Source: Oasisia sp. SBJ-2009 (lineage: Eukaryota > Annelida > Polychaeta > Sabellida > Siboglinidae). From it: a DNA stretch of 64,000 bases. Position 1 is the stretch's first letter. Each line of letters opens with the position of its first letter. Location of the stretch: the NCBI GenBank assembly GCA_964017155.1, contig OZ024862.1:38456175-38520174 (forward strand), written 5' to 3'. The notes below the pieces were generated by a model. It did not search any database and was not told where the DNA came from. It saw only the letters and a list, made by a program, of their open reading frames with translations. A program made the translations under genes and the position numbers. Of this stretch, positions 43,301 to 63,719 are shown in pieces.

Positions 43301-45879
43301 ATGGGAGTGTTGCATTGCATCATGATCAATACACAGTAGTAATCATAGTTAATAACTGTAATTATAACTAACAATGTCAAAATGTTGTGTACTAGTAGTA
43401 TTCAACAAATTATAGTATGATTATGATGTGAGACGTGATATCATGCTACTACTGTTACTACTAAATATATATTACAAACATAATAGATCTATTTTAAACA
43501 TTGTCTCAATGAGTTACACTAACATAGTGGTTACACAAATTACTATTAATTACTATGCCAAGCAGAACAAACACAATCATCTAAAGACGGCCGAGAGGGA
43601 AGAAAAACAAATAGTATTTTACTAGTAAATGAATGGATTTCTCAGAAATAATTCCGGTAAAATATAGTAACTTAGACCATATCACCACCGTGTGAAGAAA
43701 AATTGGTTATGGACAAGAAAATATAAAGTATAAAATGAATAGTATCGAAGCAAAAGGAAAGAAATTCAGGCAAAGCCAGTCAAAGTGGATTGTCCACCCA
43801 ACAAATGACAATATATACTTAAAATATTTAGACAGTAATAGACACATTAACTTTCTAGTCACTGAAAACAATTGTCATAGACAACAACTTTATTGATAAG
43901 TCGATTATATTAGACATGATATTAGTATATATTTAAAACATTTCACATTTGTGGTCGTTTACTAACAGCAAAACAATAATTTACACAAAGTTCTGCTCTA
44001 TTTGTAGCTGAGAATAAAAAGTTATATAATAATTAACAAAGACAATAACATTTTAAATTAGCCCAGATCTGTTGCATAGTTGTAGTGACATTGAACATTG
44101 TGTACGCCTGATGTCAGCTAGATTCTTTATGCATTTGCAGAAACTGGAACCTGCCTTATTGGAACTGCGTTAGAATCGCTAAGCTTTAGAAGAATGACAT
44201 TATATAATTCTAGTACATGTAAAATAAACTGATATATATGTAATAATTATCCAATGCTAACAAGTTATTTTAAATAGGGCACCTTTACCAAGCTATAAAT
44301 ACTGGGTATACTGATAAGCTGCATTTAGTGCAGCTAAATGTGCACATTGGTCCATGATCTATGAACTCAACAAGAACTTGTGGTTGGGTGTTTACAGTGC
44401 TGACAGCAGGCATAAAATAGTATGCAAAGTTAACTGTCATCAGTTGTCACTTTCATAACCTCAACAATTTATCAACAAAACTACCACATACACAACATTT
44501 AAGTCGTTGTTTACTACAAAAACAATTTTCGAGGTTACATGCGTAATTTATTTAAAAGCTCGAATGAATTAGCCATTCCTTGATCATCCTGGATATGTAC
44601 TTGGCCTTTATATTAATGATAGAACATTTTAGACTAGGAAAAACTCAAGTGTTGTAAGCCCATGTTGTTTTATGTAAATACTCTGTCTCTGACCTTATCC
44701 AGCATGTCCCAGCCAAGACTGCGTGAGGTAATGCATATATGTTGTGGACAAACATGGTTTGTTTTTACAAATACTTGCTGTGGACATAGGCTGAAAATAT
44801 TATATTTATTGATATGTGTGCAATCAACATCTTTGTCAGTTTGTGTCTATGTTAGCATAGCTTTATCTAGAGACCCGTCCACCGGTAAAAAACACATTCT
44901 GGATGGGGAGAAAATTAACTGGTCAGGCAGTGGACATTAAAAGAAAAAGGTTTTTTTTGAAAGCATGTGTCACTTATGCTTTGAAAAGGGATGTCAAACA
45001 TGTATTTCTTTTCTATTCTACATGTGACATAATACACACCTCTACTGGTTTTATATGTATGTTTTGACTTTGAATTAACATGCATGTGTTGATCAAAAAA
45101 TATTTGGACTGGGAAAAATTGTACCCTGCATAAAGGCTTGTATCTTTGTACATAGCAATCGCAATAATGATACGTTGCAGATCTGTATAATTATTTTATG
45201 TTAGTCATAGATCTATACATATATATCAATTTAAAAAAGTTTTTTTTATTAGGCTTTTAGCTTTACTTTTAGTTTACTAATGCATTTCTGCAAGAGTTAT
45301 AACAGAAAAAAGTTGGTTTCAAGTAAAAACTAAAATTAAAAAGTTACATGAACTTGATGAAGCATTTTTACTCACCTTCCCTGAGAGTTCCTGCAGAAGT
45401 TTTTCCACCGTTTTTAAATCTTTGTAAAGTTGTTGTCTTTGACTAAACGTGAAAGCAGGATGATTTGCTGCCATCGTTAATATTAAAATAACATCTTCAG
45501 CGAATGCAGAATCCACAGGGTCCATGCACGGGGCGGATTCCCCTCGCAAACTGGGTTCCAGACAGCTCAGTAGCTCGAACATCGCATGGGAGCAAGCGTT
45601 ATTCGATGAATATAGCAACGCCAAGTAGAAGCTAGTCCTACTCCGCGTTCCTTCGTCCGTGAAATCCGGGGTCAGTTTTTTAATCTCTGCAATGTCGTTT
45701 GCTTTAATCTCCGCATCCCTGAGATATATGAAATCCTTTCGAGCGAGATCTTCTAAACACGATCCGATGAATCTTAATTCTATCGGTACGCACATATGTA
45801 ATAATGAACAGAACAGTTCTATCCTTTCCGCACCACTTAAGTCTTTGAACCACCCACATACTTCTTCCTTACAGACCAT
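14552..45879 (-). CDS. ZCCHC14: ZCCHC14-like protein: PX, SAM and CCHC zinc knuckle (14 exons)
   Basis: Exons in transcript order: 45376-45879, 40085-40346, 27218-27291, 26123-26194, 23358-23427, 22837-22894, 22036-22217, 21151-21264, 20567-20639, 19765-20083, 18511-18599, 17586-17899, 15328-16848, 14552-14595. All are GT-AG, phases close, and the product is 1231 residues. The start at 45879 gives MVCKEEVCGWF, aligning with the vertebrate N-terminus; exon 1 keeps the SAERIELFCSLL and LEDLARKDF motifs. A PX-like domain begins at about 256 (VYVKSLELKG) and includes RLFPKDSGAHRQERHIPFLP. The SAM domain begins DWLKKIRLHKYTGSL (555). A long Ser/Pro/Gly/Asn-rich region follows. The CCHC knuckle (Cys1193, Cys1196, His1201, Cys1206) and the short tail FHLKYWMKSDSE close the protein. 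In vertebrates the family includes a regulator of mRNA tailing recruited to CNGGN RNA hairpins; that role is inferred here. The junction after the SAM domain is the least certain. Confidence 0.9.
14850..15125 (-). mobile_element. tRNA-derived SINE, family B, in ZCCHC14 intron 13
   Basis: On the minus strand the order is a tRNA-like head (AGGTTCGAATCC B box, 15085-15110), a body with GCAATACCAGTTTCTATG and a GCTGTCTTTCCCAGAGAAGC segment, then a tail reading TGAAGCACTTTGAGCAATCC and ending in GATACTGCGTTATATAA. The same order is seen at 61880-62175 and, in plus orientation, at 52083-52290. The tail AAAGCRCTTTGA...TATATAA is of the kind shared by many animal SINEs and their partner LINEs. Confidence 0.75.
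15328..16848 (-). other. ZCCHC14: ZCCHC14 exon 13: long disordered region and CCHC knuckle
   Basis: This 1521-base exon encodes residues 711-1217. It is GC-rich and strongly biased to Ser, Pro, Thr, Gly, Asn, Met and Gln, with Tyr-rich stretches (SSYQYSYHPMW), which predicts disorder. It ends with CCNCGNAGHRGSTC, a canonical C-x2-C-x4-H-x4-C knuckle. Several open frames on the opposite strand here (16169-16993 and others) are shadows. The exon starts after ATCATGCAG and ends ATCG|GTAAGAGC. Confidence 0.92.
15555..15568 (+). promoter_or_regulatory. CTCF-consensus motif inside a coding exon
   Basis: CCACTAGGTGGCAG fits the degenerate core CCASYAGRKGGCRS at all 14 positions. It sits in a near-palindrome, GCTGCCACTAGGTGGCAGC, within ZCCHC14 exon 13. 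Whether CTCF binds here is not shown. Confidence 0.3.
18356..18430 (-). other. Possible alternative or missed exon between SAM exon 11 and exon 12
   Basis: After an acceptor-like TTCTCAAGTAAATGCAG, a minus-strand frame reads MQVKQLTQGLLALQEEVLEQC and then stops (18356-18358; quoted from 18421). It is strongly helix-like and lies where the SAM C-terminal helix is expected. It does not join exon 11 in frame through the strong donor at 18510 (CG|GTGAGC). It could be an alternative terminal exon reached through another donor, or chance. Confidence 0.3.
18511..20083 (-). other. ZCCHC14: ZCCHC14 SAM-domain exons 10 and 11
   Basis: Exon 10 (19765-20083) ends with the SAM start DWLKKIRLHKYTGSLSRYSLEE. 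Exon 11 (18511-18599) continues in phase 0 with MVNLTDEVLEQEGLTAGARKK. The basic LHKY and GARKK features resemble RNA-binding SAM domains of the Smaug/Vts1 and ZCCHC14 types. The remainder of exon 11 (FRCQVPTLR) is a poor match to a final SAM helix. Intron 10 carries a 340-base GA tract. Confidence 0.75.
19127..19470. repeat. GA/GGGA microsatellite in ZCCHC14 intron 10
   Basis: About 340 bases of (GA)n interspersed with GGGAGA. It produces long Arg/Glu and Ser/Leu frames on both strands that are not genes. On the transcript strand it is a long (CT)n pyrimidine tract. Confidence 0.98.
20715..20890 (-). mobile_element. tRNA-derived SINE, family A, 5'-truncated, in ZCCHC14 intron 8
   Basis: This is the same body as 3190-3432 (TCTGGTGTCTATGCCAGG, AAGTAAAAGACCCCA, TGTGTAACCTGTAGTGGA), continuing into a 3' part with GGCCCTGTCCAGTATCTGGG. 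The tRNA head is missing, as expected of a 5'-truncated retroposed copy. Confidence 0.7.
21268..21998. repeat. 28-bp minisatellite filling ZCCHC14 intron 7
   Basis: About 26 tandem copies of a 28-base unit, plus strand CAGTCTCTCACTGCTGACAA then CACACCAA. Two variants alternate: one with CACTGCTGAC, the other with CATTTCTTAT. The array occupies almost the whole 771-base intron between exon 7 (ends 22036) and exon 8 (starts 21264). Confidence 0.97.
22095..22108 (+). promoter_or_regulatory. CTCF-like motif in ZCCHC14 exon 7
   Basis: CCTCCAGGGGGCAG matches the CTCF core CCASYAGRKGGCRS at 13 of 14 positions. Like the match at 15555 it is inside coding sequence, so codon constraint may explain it. 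Confidence 0.2.
22837..27291 (-). other. ZCCHC14: ZCCHC14 PX-domain exons 3-6
   Basis: Four small exons (74, 72, 70 and 58 bases) encode the core of a PX-like module: strands VYVKSLELKG and HEFHIQVTWSNGEV, then TYEELRNFHTE, LIRLFPKDSG, RHIPFLPQ and the helix RKELTEQIHKYI, continuing into exon 7 with LPEHIIQCNHMTGFF. The last motif is the usual PX ending in which a residue pair precedes a hydrophobic phenylalanine stretch. PX domains generally bind phosphoinositides; the RxYxxF-type lipid contact is not clearly present here. Confidence 0.8.
26570..27070. repeat. Degenerate 21-bp minisatellite in ZCCHC14 intron 3
   Basis: Repeats built on TTCACCATGGCAACAGACATG, with spaced, diverged copies (ACAAGTTCACCACGACACCAG). 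The best-ordered copies lie at 26875-26950. On the minus strand they give a repetitive MVNMSVA frame, which I reject as a gene. Confidence 0.85.
27612..27690. repeat. ACGC-type microsatellite
   Basis: (CACG)n with CACGGATGCATG interruptions, in ZCCHC14 intron 2. Confidence 0.9.
28742..28835. repeat. TA/ATGCAT microsatellite
   Basis: (TA)n with ATGCATAT interruptions in ZCCHC14 intron 2. Confidence 0.9.
37063..37882 (-). mobile_element. MULE-type DNA transposon relic with inverted termini
   Basis: The termini are inverted: left CCCATTATAGCTACTTCCCG, and the right end reads the same on the minus strand. Each arm (about 90-100 bases) is built of repeated TAGCTATAACGGG units and a shared AGTTTGACAGGCAAACTAGT. 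Between them, the minus strand (37416-37711) encodes a MULE transposase C-terminus: FNEYFVETWLGDD, WNVY, then TNNHVEGWNSKF and HYPNIFQF. A stop codon at 37548-37550 interrupts it just before TNNHVEGW, where family members usually have an arginine. Most of the transposase is missing. It sits in ZCCHC14 intron 2, same strand as the gene. Confidence 0.8.
37416..37711 (-). pseudogene. MULE transposase C-terminal fragment with internal stop
   Basis: The readable frame runs VDVHEGWTAFMCVPLRNF, FNEYFVETWLGDDSK, a stop at 37548, then TNNHVEGWNSKFAKVVGKHY and a natural end at 37416. The pattern WNVY, (R)TNN, (V/S)EGW is diagnostic of the MULE transposase end. It is a dead fragment. Confidence 0.8.
38035..38660. 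mobile_element. TTAA-flanked foldback element with about 260-bp arms
   Basis: The two arms (about 38039-38297 and 38402-38656) are almost perfect inverted copies separated by a spacer of about 105 bases. The termini are AGGGAATAACA...TGTTATTCCCT, and TTAA is present at both outer edges (38035-38038 and 38657-38660), as expected of a piggyBac-type TTAA target duplication. Each arm carries a TGACGTCA palindrome and CGCGGCAAAAATATGCATG. There is no coding capacity. The near identity of the arms suggests either recent insertion or gene conversion. Confidence 0.85.
39688..39800. repeat. 31-bp minisatellite in ZCCHC14 intron 2
   Basis: About 3.5 copies of a unit starting GCGGCATGCAAACGACACTG and ending CCGCTACTGCA. 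It is GC-rich against an AT-rich background, and each unit contains CTGCAG and GCATGC palindromes. Confidence 0.92.
40054..40066. repeat. G homopolymer run beside ZCCHC14 exon 2
   Basis: A run of about 12 G on the plus strand (C on the transcript), 19 bases downstream of the exon 2 donor. Confidence 0.85.
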
Positions 45880-46409
45880 ACTACCGTCCAGCAGCAATCG
45901 CCGATTGGAAGCACGTCCAAATAATCACAAAATTGTGTATTGTTGTCAGATCCTGTGACAAATCGTATCCACATACGATTTTAACCCAGCCTCTAACATC
46001 CGGGCACTTGACTTTATGGCGTGCTGATTATTCTCGACAGCTATTGGTTAAATATGTTAAAAAATTATCACTAGACATTTTTACACCATCAATTATGAAG
46101 ATAGTTTAATGCTGAATTATATTTACAGTAACACCGATATGTATATGTTGTGCAACACACAGTATTACTTGTTTGCAGTATTTGCTTCGAGAAAACGTGT
46201 TGTTGTCCAATTATGTCACACCCGGTGTACACATGCTGACAAGTGGCAAACTGCGGAAGTACACATGGCATGGACGCGCGACAAAAACATTGTGAAACGC
46301 TCAACCAAATCCTTTATTGGGCAATATTCAGTATTACACGATTGACATGACAACCTTTGTTCTTTCACTAGTATCATTCTGTAATTAAACGCTTCTGATT
46401 GTTACAATC
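45880..46409. promoter_or_regulatory. Head-to-head gap between ZCCHC14 and KLHDC4, probable bidirectional promoter
   Basis: Only 530 bases separate the two divergent start codons, so both 5' UTRs and promoters must lie here or have further unseen noncoding exons. I see no clear TATA box in either direction. The arrangement is typical of compact bidirectional promoters of housekeeping genes. Confidence 0.55.
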
Positions 46410-57478
<11,069 letters not shown>

Positions 57479-58771
57479 CTGGAGTGAATGATATCATCAA
57501 CAAGCAGGGAGACAGGAGTGAATCATCAACCATATTGCATTTGTTGTTATTGTCAATATTAAGGTTTCTTAAACATTTGACACTTTCTTCACTAATAAGA
57601 CGCACGACACTTTACTCAGTCTGCATTTTTTTCTCAAACAAAAGACAGTATTCCTAACATTGTATTATTGATAATGATATTGCTTCTACAATCATGTACT
57701 GTAAGAATACAATGTTAGAACATAAACAGTTGAGGCCAGTGGCTCCATAGACTAGCTAATAATCAGTAAATTATGTCTGTCATCTTGTGTCAAGAGCATA
57801 ACTTCAACATAAATAAAAAGTAACAGTTGTCACCACCTTTGGCCAAAAAAACTTTAAATTTTCTATAGAATATTCTATAGGATTTTTTTAGGCCACAAAA
57901 TCTATAGAAAATTCTGTAGAATTCAACAGAAAACTACAAAATTCTATAGAATTGTACAGAATTCTATAGAAATCTATAGAAAATCTATAGTTTTCTATAG
58001 AATTGTTTGCCAAGGGCATACACAGTAGCTGAAAAGGATCTACAAATTGCATAAAAGAAATCTGTCAAGCAGTGGATGATTCCCTTTGTACAGGTAATAT
58101 TTCTGTGAGTTTACATGATTTGTACATCTGCGTGTGCGTCTTTGCATGTACTATAAATATGTCGATTGATTTAGCTGTGGCCAGTTTTGCTATAAGTGTT
58201 AAGGCAAGGGTGTAGTCGGGCCAGAATGTGATTTTTACAATTTTTGACATTAAAATGAGTTTTCAGTTGTTGACGTTTCCGTGTACAACTATTATTTAAC
58301 TTGTCATTCGTGTATGTTGTACTGTTGAAATAAACAAGTTTGTGTCAAAAACATGCCTTTTATGTGATGCCTGTCATTGCTACGTCTTTGTTTTTGTCAA
58401 ATTAAGTGTGAATTGTGTGATTTTCTTGGATCGATCGTGTCGCGATAAATACAGGCATTCCAACATGGCGCATATCATGGGAAAGCCCCGTATTCGCGCT
58501 GCATGATGGGAGAAACCGTTTTAAAATATCACCGAAGGCGACCGAGTAATCTCGACTAGAAACGAACCCCCCATTTAGACTCGCGAAGACAAAGGACCTG
58601 GGGGATCCCACGATGATTGGCCAGACGGCATCACGTGATATCGGCTTATTTTCTGATTGGTCGGAATACTAATTCCAGCCTCGCGTCAGCTTGGGATACT
58701 AGCTACGTCCAATTCGATCGCCATTCCGTATTCTGTTTTTATATAGTAATTTAGCTTTCCAAATCGACATT
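57479..58771. other. KLHDC4 3' UTR and intergenic spacer
   Basis: No gene is seen. Candidate KLHDC4 polyadenylation signals are AATAAA near 57812 and near 58329. A degenerate AT-rich repeat of TTCTATAGAA lies at 57860-58010. The last 250 bases are GC-richer and probably hold the promoter of the next gene. Confidence 0.6.
57860..58010. repeat. Degenerate TTCTATAGAA repeat
   Basis: About ten imperfect, often palindromic copies of TTCTATAGAA in the KLHDC4 downstream region. It may form secondary structure in the 3' UTR. Confidence 0.8.
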
Positions 58772-59738
58772 ATGCCGTTTGGTCGAAAGCGTACGGGTGG
58801 TTATGGTGCGGGGAAGCGGAAGAGGCTTCAAAACCTGCAGTTAGCTCGCGATAAGAAGATATCTCGGGATGAATCGGTGGCCACAACGAGTTCTGCGACC
58901 GTGACCACGCCGACGAGAATGGCAGGCGGAGTAAGTTCATATGCCTGTTTTATATTACCGATGCTTACAGAACATATGATTACGATGTTTTCTCCGAATA
59001 TATAGCATAGTTGGCATGTCTCGACTGTAAAAACGATTTGATGTCGACATAGCGTTATGTTGTTGCCGTTCGTCCCATGTTGATGTTCAGGCCCAGGGTC
59101 CATCCAGGCACTCCAGAAAGAGTTCTGACGTACACTTACAGTATATACATTTTATGTATTATATCCAGGTTTAGATGACGCTATTGTTGATGGAGAATAT
59201 TTCTGCGTTGCATGGTATTCAGTGGAAATGTGCTTTATAATACACATCAGTATTATTCACTCCTTATATATATAATATACAATACAGTTTTATTGTGAAA
59301 TAAACAGTGAAATTATATGCTATACTCCCATTGCAGTTCATTACATGCATTGTGTGTATCTGTTTCCAGGAATCAAGTCAGCCATCCACATCACGTAGAA
59401 TATCTGCAACTGAGAGGAAGTTTGGATATGCCGAACTTCTGCGTGAGATGCGTGTATCCGACTTCCCAGTTGAGGGCGTACGTGAAGAAATTGCTGGGGA
59501 AGGCCTCTCAACGGTGATTGTACGCTGTTCCGTATTGCCATCGCTCGTCACGAACCTGTCGTGCACGTCATGCAAGAAGCGCACCCTCTCCATCCGAGCT
59601 GTCGACCGCACACTCGGAATGGTCTGTGGACTGGAGACGTTTTGCACCAGTTGTGATACGGTTCTCAACTCGACTCTTTCTTCCGACCGAATTGGAGAGA
59701 TGCAGGCAACAAATTCCCCATTCGTTGTGGTGCGATGA
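58772..59738 (+). CDS. Small two-exon protein resembling the N-terminus of Mutator-like transposase proteins
   Basis: Exon 1 is 58772-58930 and exon 2 is 59370-59738, joined in phase 0 by a strong donor (GGA|GTAAGT) and acceptor (TGTTTCCAG), giving 175 residues. The N-terminus is basic (MPFGRKRTGG and GAGKRKRLQNLQLARDKK). Exon 2 has RISATERKFG, then a four-cysteine, zinc-ribbon-like region: LSCTSCKKRTLSIRAVD, GLETFCTSCDTVLNSTLSSD, and ends with SPFVVVR. This cysteine pattern followed by NSTL..SDR and a PFVV phrase is what I associate with the start of the Mutator-like transposase domain of invertebrate transposon-derived proteins. The catalytic part is absent; a stop falls just after PFVVVR. 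It may be a truncated transposon gene, an exapted fragment, or a nonsense-mutated copy. Confidence 0.55.
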
Positions 59739-61880
59739 AGTGCTGTGAACTTTAGTGACACAGTGAACTTTATATGTGGACTGGTGAACTTTACATGTGG
59801 ACTGGTGAACTTTACATGTGCAGTTGTATCATATTTTGCAAATACGGTTTCTGTTTTTTTACACGTTTTTACAAAGTTGCATAATGTTTCATACATTTTT
59901 ATTATTTTGAAATGGAAACCCTTCTGAGCTTTTCCCACTGATAAATTATACATTGGCTAACATATGTGCAAAGTTTCAGTTATATAAATAGATGTTTACT
60001 TGTTGAAATGTATGTTCCTGTGTACTCAAACTTTGAACGTGATTATCTCGGAAACATGTTTTTTCATTACACCTGCTGCCTCCCGTGTCATTTTTCCGTG
60101 CTACTACTTTATAGAATTGGTTGAAACTTGCCACAGTGAACCTTGATAGCATGACCATGAAAACCACCAAGTTACTTTCTGGGAAATGTGACCTGCTTTT
60201 TACATAACAAGTCACAACTGAAATTTTTCACTACCGTTTTTGCATTTTCATATACTAGAAAGTTTGAAAAAATCATTAAAAAAAAACTAAACACTTATGA
60301 GAAAAACTGCTTGGTGGTTTTCACAAGGGATGTGTAGAGTAACTACACACAACATTTGGGTCATCTAAGACTGGTAGATACAGATATATCTGACACGAAA
60401 AAGTCAATCCAAGATGGCCGCCACACCATGGGAAAACACCCTAGAAAAAATCTTTAAAAAATTCACAGCTATACTGTGAGGTATATTAATAAACTCTGAA
60501 AGTTTTAGCTCTCTGTGTTCAATACAAGTGGAGTAATAAAATAAAGTCCGTTTAGACTACACCATTGCCTTAATTGTAATCCTAATAAAAAAGATAATGC
60601 TAATAAAAGAGAATTGTTGAACACATTTTTAATATTCGAAGCTAATTATTATAATTGCAAGAGCAGCAAAAAATTTGTTGGAAGCTATTTGCAAAAATGT
60701 TGGATGAAAATAAACCCAGTATTCATAATTTTATTCATAGATCGATCCACGTAGAGTTATATAAAACACGTTGTTTAATTGTTTATCCGCCCGGAGGCGC
60801 CACAGTTTTGGCCGCACCGTTTGTCGGCTGAATCAAACCGGACTGTAACACAATTCTTGTATGTCCGTATGAATATAATTATTGTATCTTCTGCCACACC
60901 GATGTTCAAGTGGGATGGAATGTGTATCTAAATTAGCACAATGACTCTTTATTTTATTATAACGTTTTATTGTACTGGAGACGTGATTCAGTCTGTACTT
61001 GAAACATACCAGTATCAACCCTCGCAAGCCATCGTCTGTGGAGGTGTTACAACAGTGGACTAACATGGGAAGGTTACAAAACATTAACCAATAGGGCGTG
61101 TAAGTCTCGCGCGCGAAAACGAGGCTGGGGCAGTTAGGGGCAGAAGTCCATATTCTCCATGTTAACATATAGGACTTTGTTTTGTTTTTGGTTGTAATAA
61201 TCGAATTGTTCCAAATAGCGTATTTCTGTTACAGTGTCCGAAGGATTATTACAAGCAGAAGCAATGGAACACTGCCGGTGACAATGATCACGGAATTCAT
61301 GAATTTTAATCGATTATTATGGTGGTTATGGTGGTTGCCGGCTAGTACTTGCGCGCAGTACAACCTGTTTGGGGCAAACGTATACATGTGTTATGATCAT
61401 GTGCATTTAGACTTGTCATATATAAGTGTTCATCGAAACCACAACGTACAGCAATGTACAATGCAAATCCCGTAAAGACACATACGGCCTAAAATTGTGT
61501 CTATTATCTGCACTACGTAAATCAATATTAAATCGGACATTTAAGATAAAAATAGATAAGAAAGGTATAACACAAGATTTTCCTAGTATTCATCAGTCGG
61601 AAGTTACAACTGTCATCAATCGTTAGAATATTGTTCTTGTGTCCAGTCCCCAATCAGCTCCAGTCGCGCGGAGTCACGCCATGTATCGTGACCGACTTAC
61701 AGGCCCTATATAAACACCTGGAGTTTTCCGAGACATCGATATCTGTCTGTAGCCATATGTTCAACTACCCCTTGGGGGCTCACACACCCCTCGTCCACGC
61801 CTTTCCTTCTTTTCCCACCGTTGACCTTGTTGTACTCTGCTAATTCAGGTTGACTGCAGGAATGCGGGTATGGTAGACAA
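59739..61880. other. Gene-free stretch downstream of the Mutator-like gene
   Basis: Besides the short tandem repeat at its start I recognise no gene. Frames such as 60833-61168 and 61182-61475 lack known domains. A short GC-rich patch (61085-61145, with TCTCGCGCGCG) could be promoter-like. Confidence 0.6.
59758..59822 (+). repeat. Short tandem repeat after the Mutator-like gene
   Basis: Three copies of a roughly 22-base unit containing GTGAACTTTACATGTGGACT directly follow the stop codon. Confidence 0.85.
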
Positions 61881-62175
61881 AAGACAAGCTCTTATATATA
61901 GCGCAGTATCCAGTCCTCAGAACAGCTCAAAGAACTTTACACTACTTTCTGGCAGACATGTTCAATTAAACACCACCTCGACTTCTCTGGGAAGCACCCA
62001 GCCACGCTGCAATTAATGAACGAAGATTTCGTACACACATTTCCACCACTGTCTGTTGCCAGGTATTCATTCATACAGCTGGCAAATCTGGAGCAACGTA
62101 AAATGACCGCATAAGGTTCCAACCTGTCTTCTCTTGGTTAAGAGTCCGACTCTACTCACTGCACCACTGCGGCCC
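61880..62175 (-). mobile_element. tRNA-derived SINE, family B, near full length
   Basis: On the minus strand, a tRNA-like head (GCAGTGGTGCAGTGAGTAGA, then a degraded B box AGGTTGGAACC) is followed by the body (CCTGGCAACAGACAGTGG and GCTGGGTGCTTCCCAGAGAAG) and the tail GTAAAGTTCTTTGAGCTGTT ending in GCGCTATATATAA. It is the most complete of the five related copies in this window. Confidence 0.75.
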
Positions 62176-62828
62176 ACGGTATCAGCACTTACAAAGATTT
62201 CCTAAAAGCTCACAGTTATTGTCAGCTCAAACTATCGATACGTTACTCTGAATAGGATCTGTTAATCGAATTCGTTTAATTTGATATATCACACATGGTT
62301 CTGGGGATACGTTATCTTCTGCGAAATAGATTTGCTTATTCTATTTACTCGCGTTAGTGTCGTGACTGGTTTCGTTTTTTACGACTTTGTCAGCTGGGGT
62401 TTAATGGAGCTACTTTATCGCCGGTTGAGTGTAGAAGAAAGGAATGGCATATGTTGCCGTGTAGCCGTGGACTGACAGAACTTGTGGAACAGACCCTGGC
62501 GTGATGGTCTCCAACAACCTATACATGACATCGGACAACATGGCTGGTGCTGTTGAACATGTGTCGTTGCAAAACATTGAACGTCAGCACCGCTTCGCCA
62601 TGTTGTCTCGCTGATATGAGAGGGGTGGTGTTGTTGTGTTCATGCCACCGTTCATGATTTATTTTGTAAGATAACAAAATATCAGAAATTACAACACTGA
62701 GCCGCACCAAACTATGTTACGTGTGTGCTGTTTTGTTATGGTTTCAGTCAGTCTTAGTTCTAGTCTTGGGTGAATATAGAAGATCCATTACCATTAATGT
62801 ATAGTGGTTATACGAATGCATTGCATAC

Positions 62829-62877
62829 ACACACACGCACGCGCGCACGCACGCACGCACACACACACACACACGCA
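62829..62877. repeat. CA / CGCA microsatellite
   Basis: (CA)n and (CGCA)n mixed tract of about 48 bases. Confidence 0.93.
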
Positions 62878-62944
62878 TAAGTTGTGTTAGTTCCAGAATA
62901 TAAATGCCGCATGGTGTACCGTATGACATTATTTCTGTTATAAC

Positions 62945-63175
62945 GGACGACGAGTGGCGACGCTAGACGGCGGCTAGACGCAACGAGTATCAGCATGCAA
63001 GAAGTGACGTAACTAACTGTCTGCTCGGCGCCATTTCCGCCCTCGTCTACCAGTCCATATGCAATGGTAGACTGTATATCCCATCTGGATTAACCCGGAA
63101 TACTACTGCACGCAATACTTGGAAACTACGGAAGCATTCAAGATAACCGGAACGATCAGTACAGAACGAATGTGT
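62945..63175 (+). promoter_or_regulatory. Possible promoter and first exon of a downstream gene
   Basis: A GC-richer patch with TCGGCGCCATTTCCGCCCTC leads to a strong splice-donor match, TGT|GTAAGTTG, at about 63172. The exon would be noncoding or start with the ATG at 63169. No continuation lies in the window, so this is a weak call. Confidence 0.2.
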
Positions 63176-63325
63176 AAGTTGAACCGTTAATCAAGTTTTA
63201 TTTCCTACGATATGTAAGAGCACAAACAAGACCTATGCCTCATCAGTCATCAGTTCTTCCCCTAGTCACTAGTGGGATGCGGTGTCGCGCTTACATTTTT
63301 TCGGTTGTTAAAAACGTTCCGATTG

Positions 63326-63716
63326 ACGTTTCTGCGCATGTGCAATAAATGTAAAACCATCAATGTCCAGCGAAACAACAAAGCATTTTCGGTATAAATG
63401 CCACGAGTTGTTCGTTAACTCTCCTGTGATGATTACTGTTAAGAGTTTCTTAAAATGTCGTCCAATGCAATAAAATATAACGTTTTTTTATGAATCACTG
63501 TCACGGATTATGGCGCACTACTGTCACGTGATTTACGCTTGCTATCGAAATATGCCTCAGAACTTGTTTGCCTCGTGTTAATTTGCAACAAACAACTTTG
63601 CTGAGAGGTTATATATATACATCCTAACAAACTGCCCATGGTATTTATACCATAAATGCTTTGTCGTTTCGCTGCACATTGGTGATTTTATATTTATCGC
63701 GCATGCGCAGAAACGT
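63326..63716. mobile_element. Inverted-repeat element with about 77-bp arms
   Basis: Left arm 63326-63402 and right arm 63640-63716 are inverted copies at roughly 85 percent identity. Landmarks are ACGTTTCTGCGCATG at the outer edge, CAGCGAAACAACAAAGCATTT in the middle, and GGTATAAATGCC at the inner edge. The 237-base spacer has no reading frame. No target duplication is obvious; it is a MITE-like foldback. Confidence 0.75.
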
Positions 63717-63719
63717 TTT

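Noticed and set aside
45880..45897. ZCCHC14 start six codons upstream
   Set aside because: The upstream position is TTG, not ATG; the ATG at 45879 gives the N-terminus that resembles vertebrate ZCCHC14.
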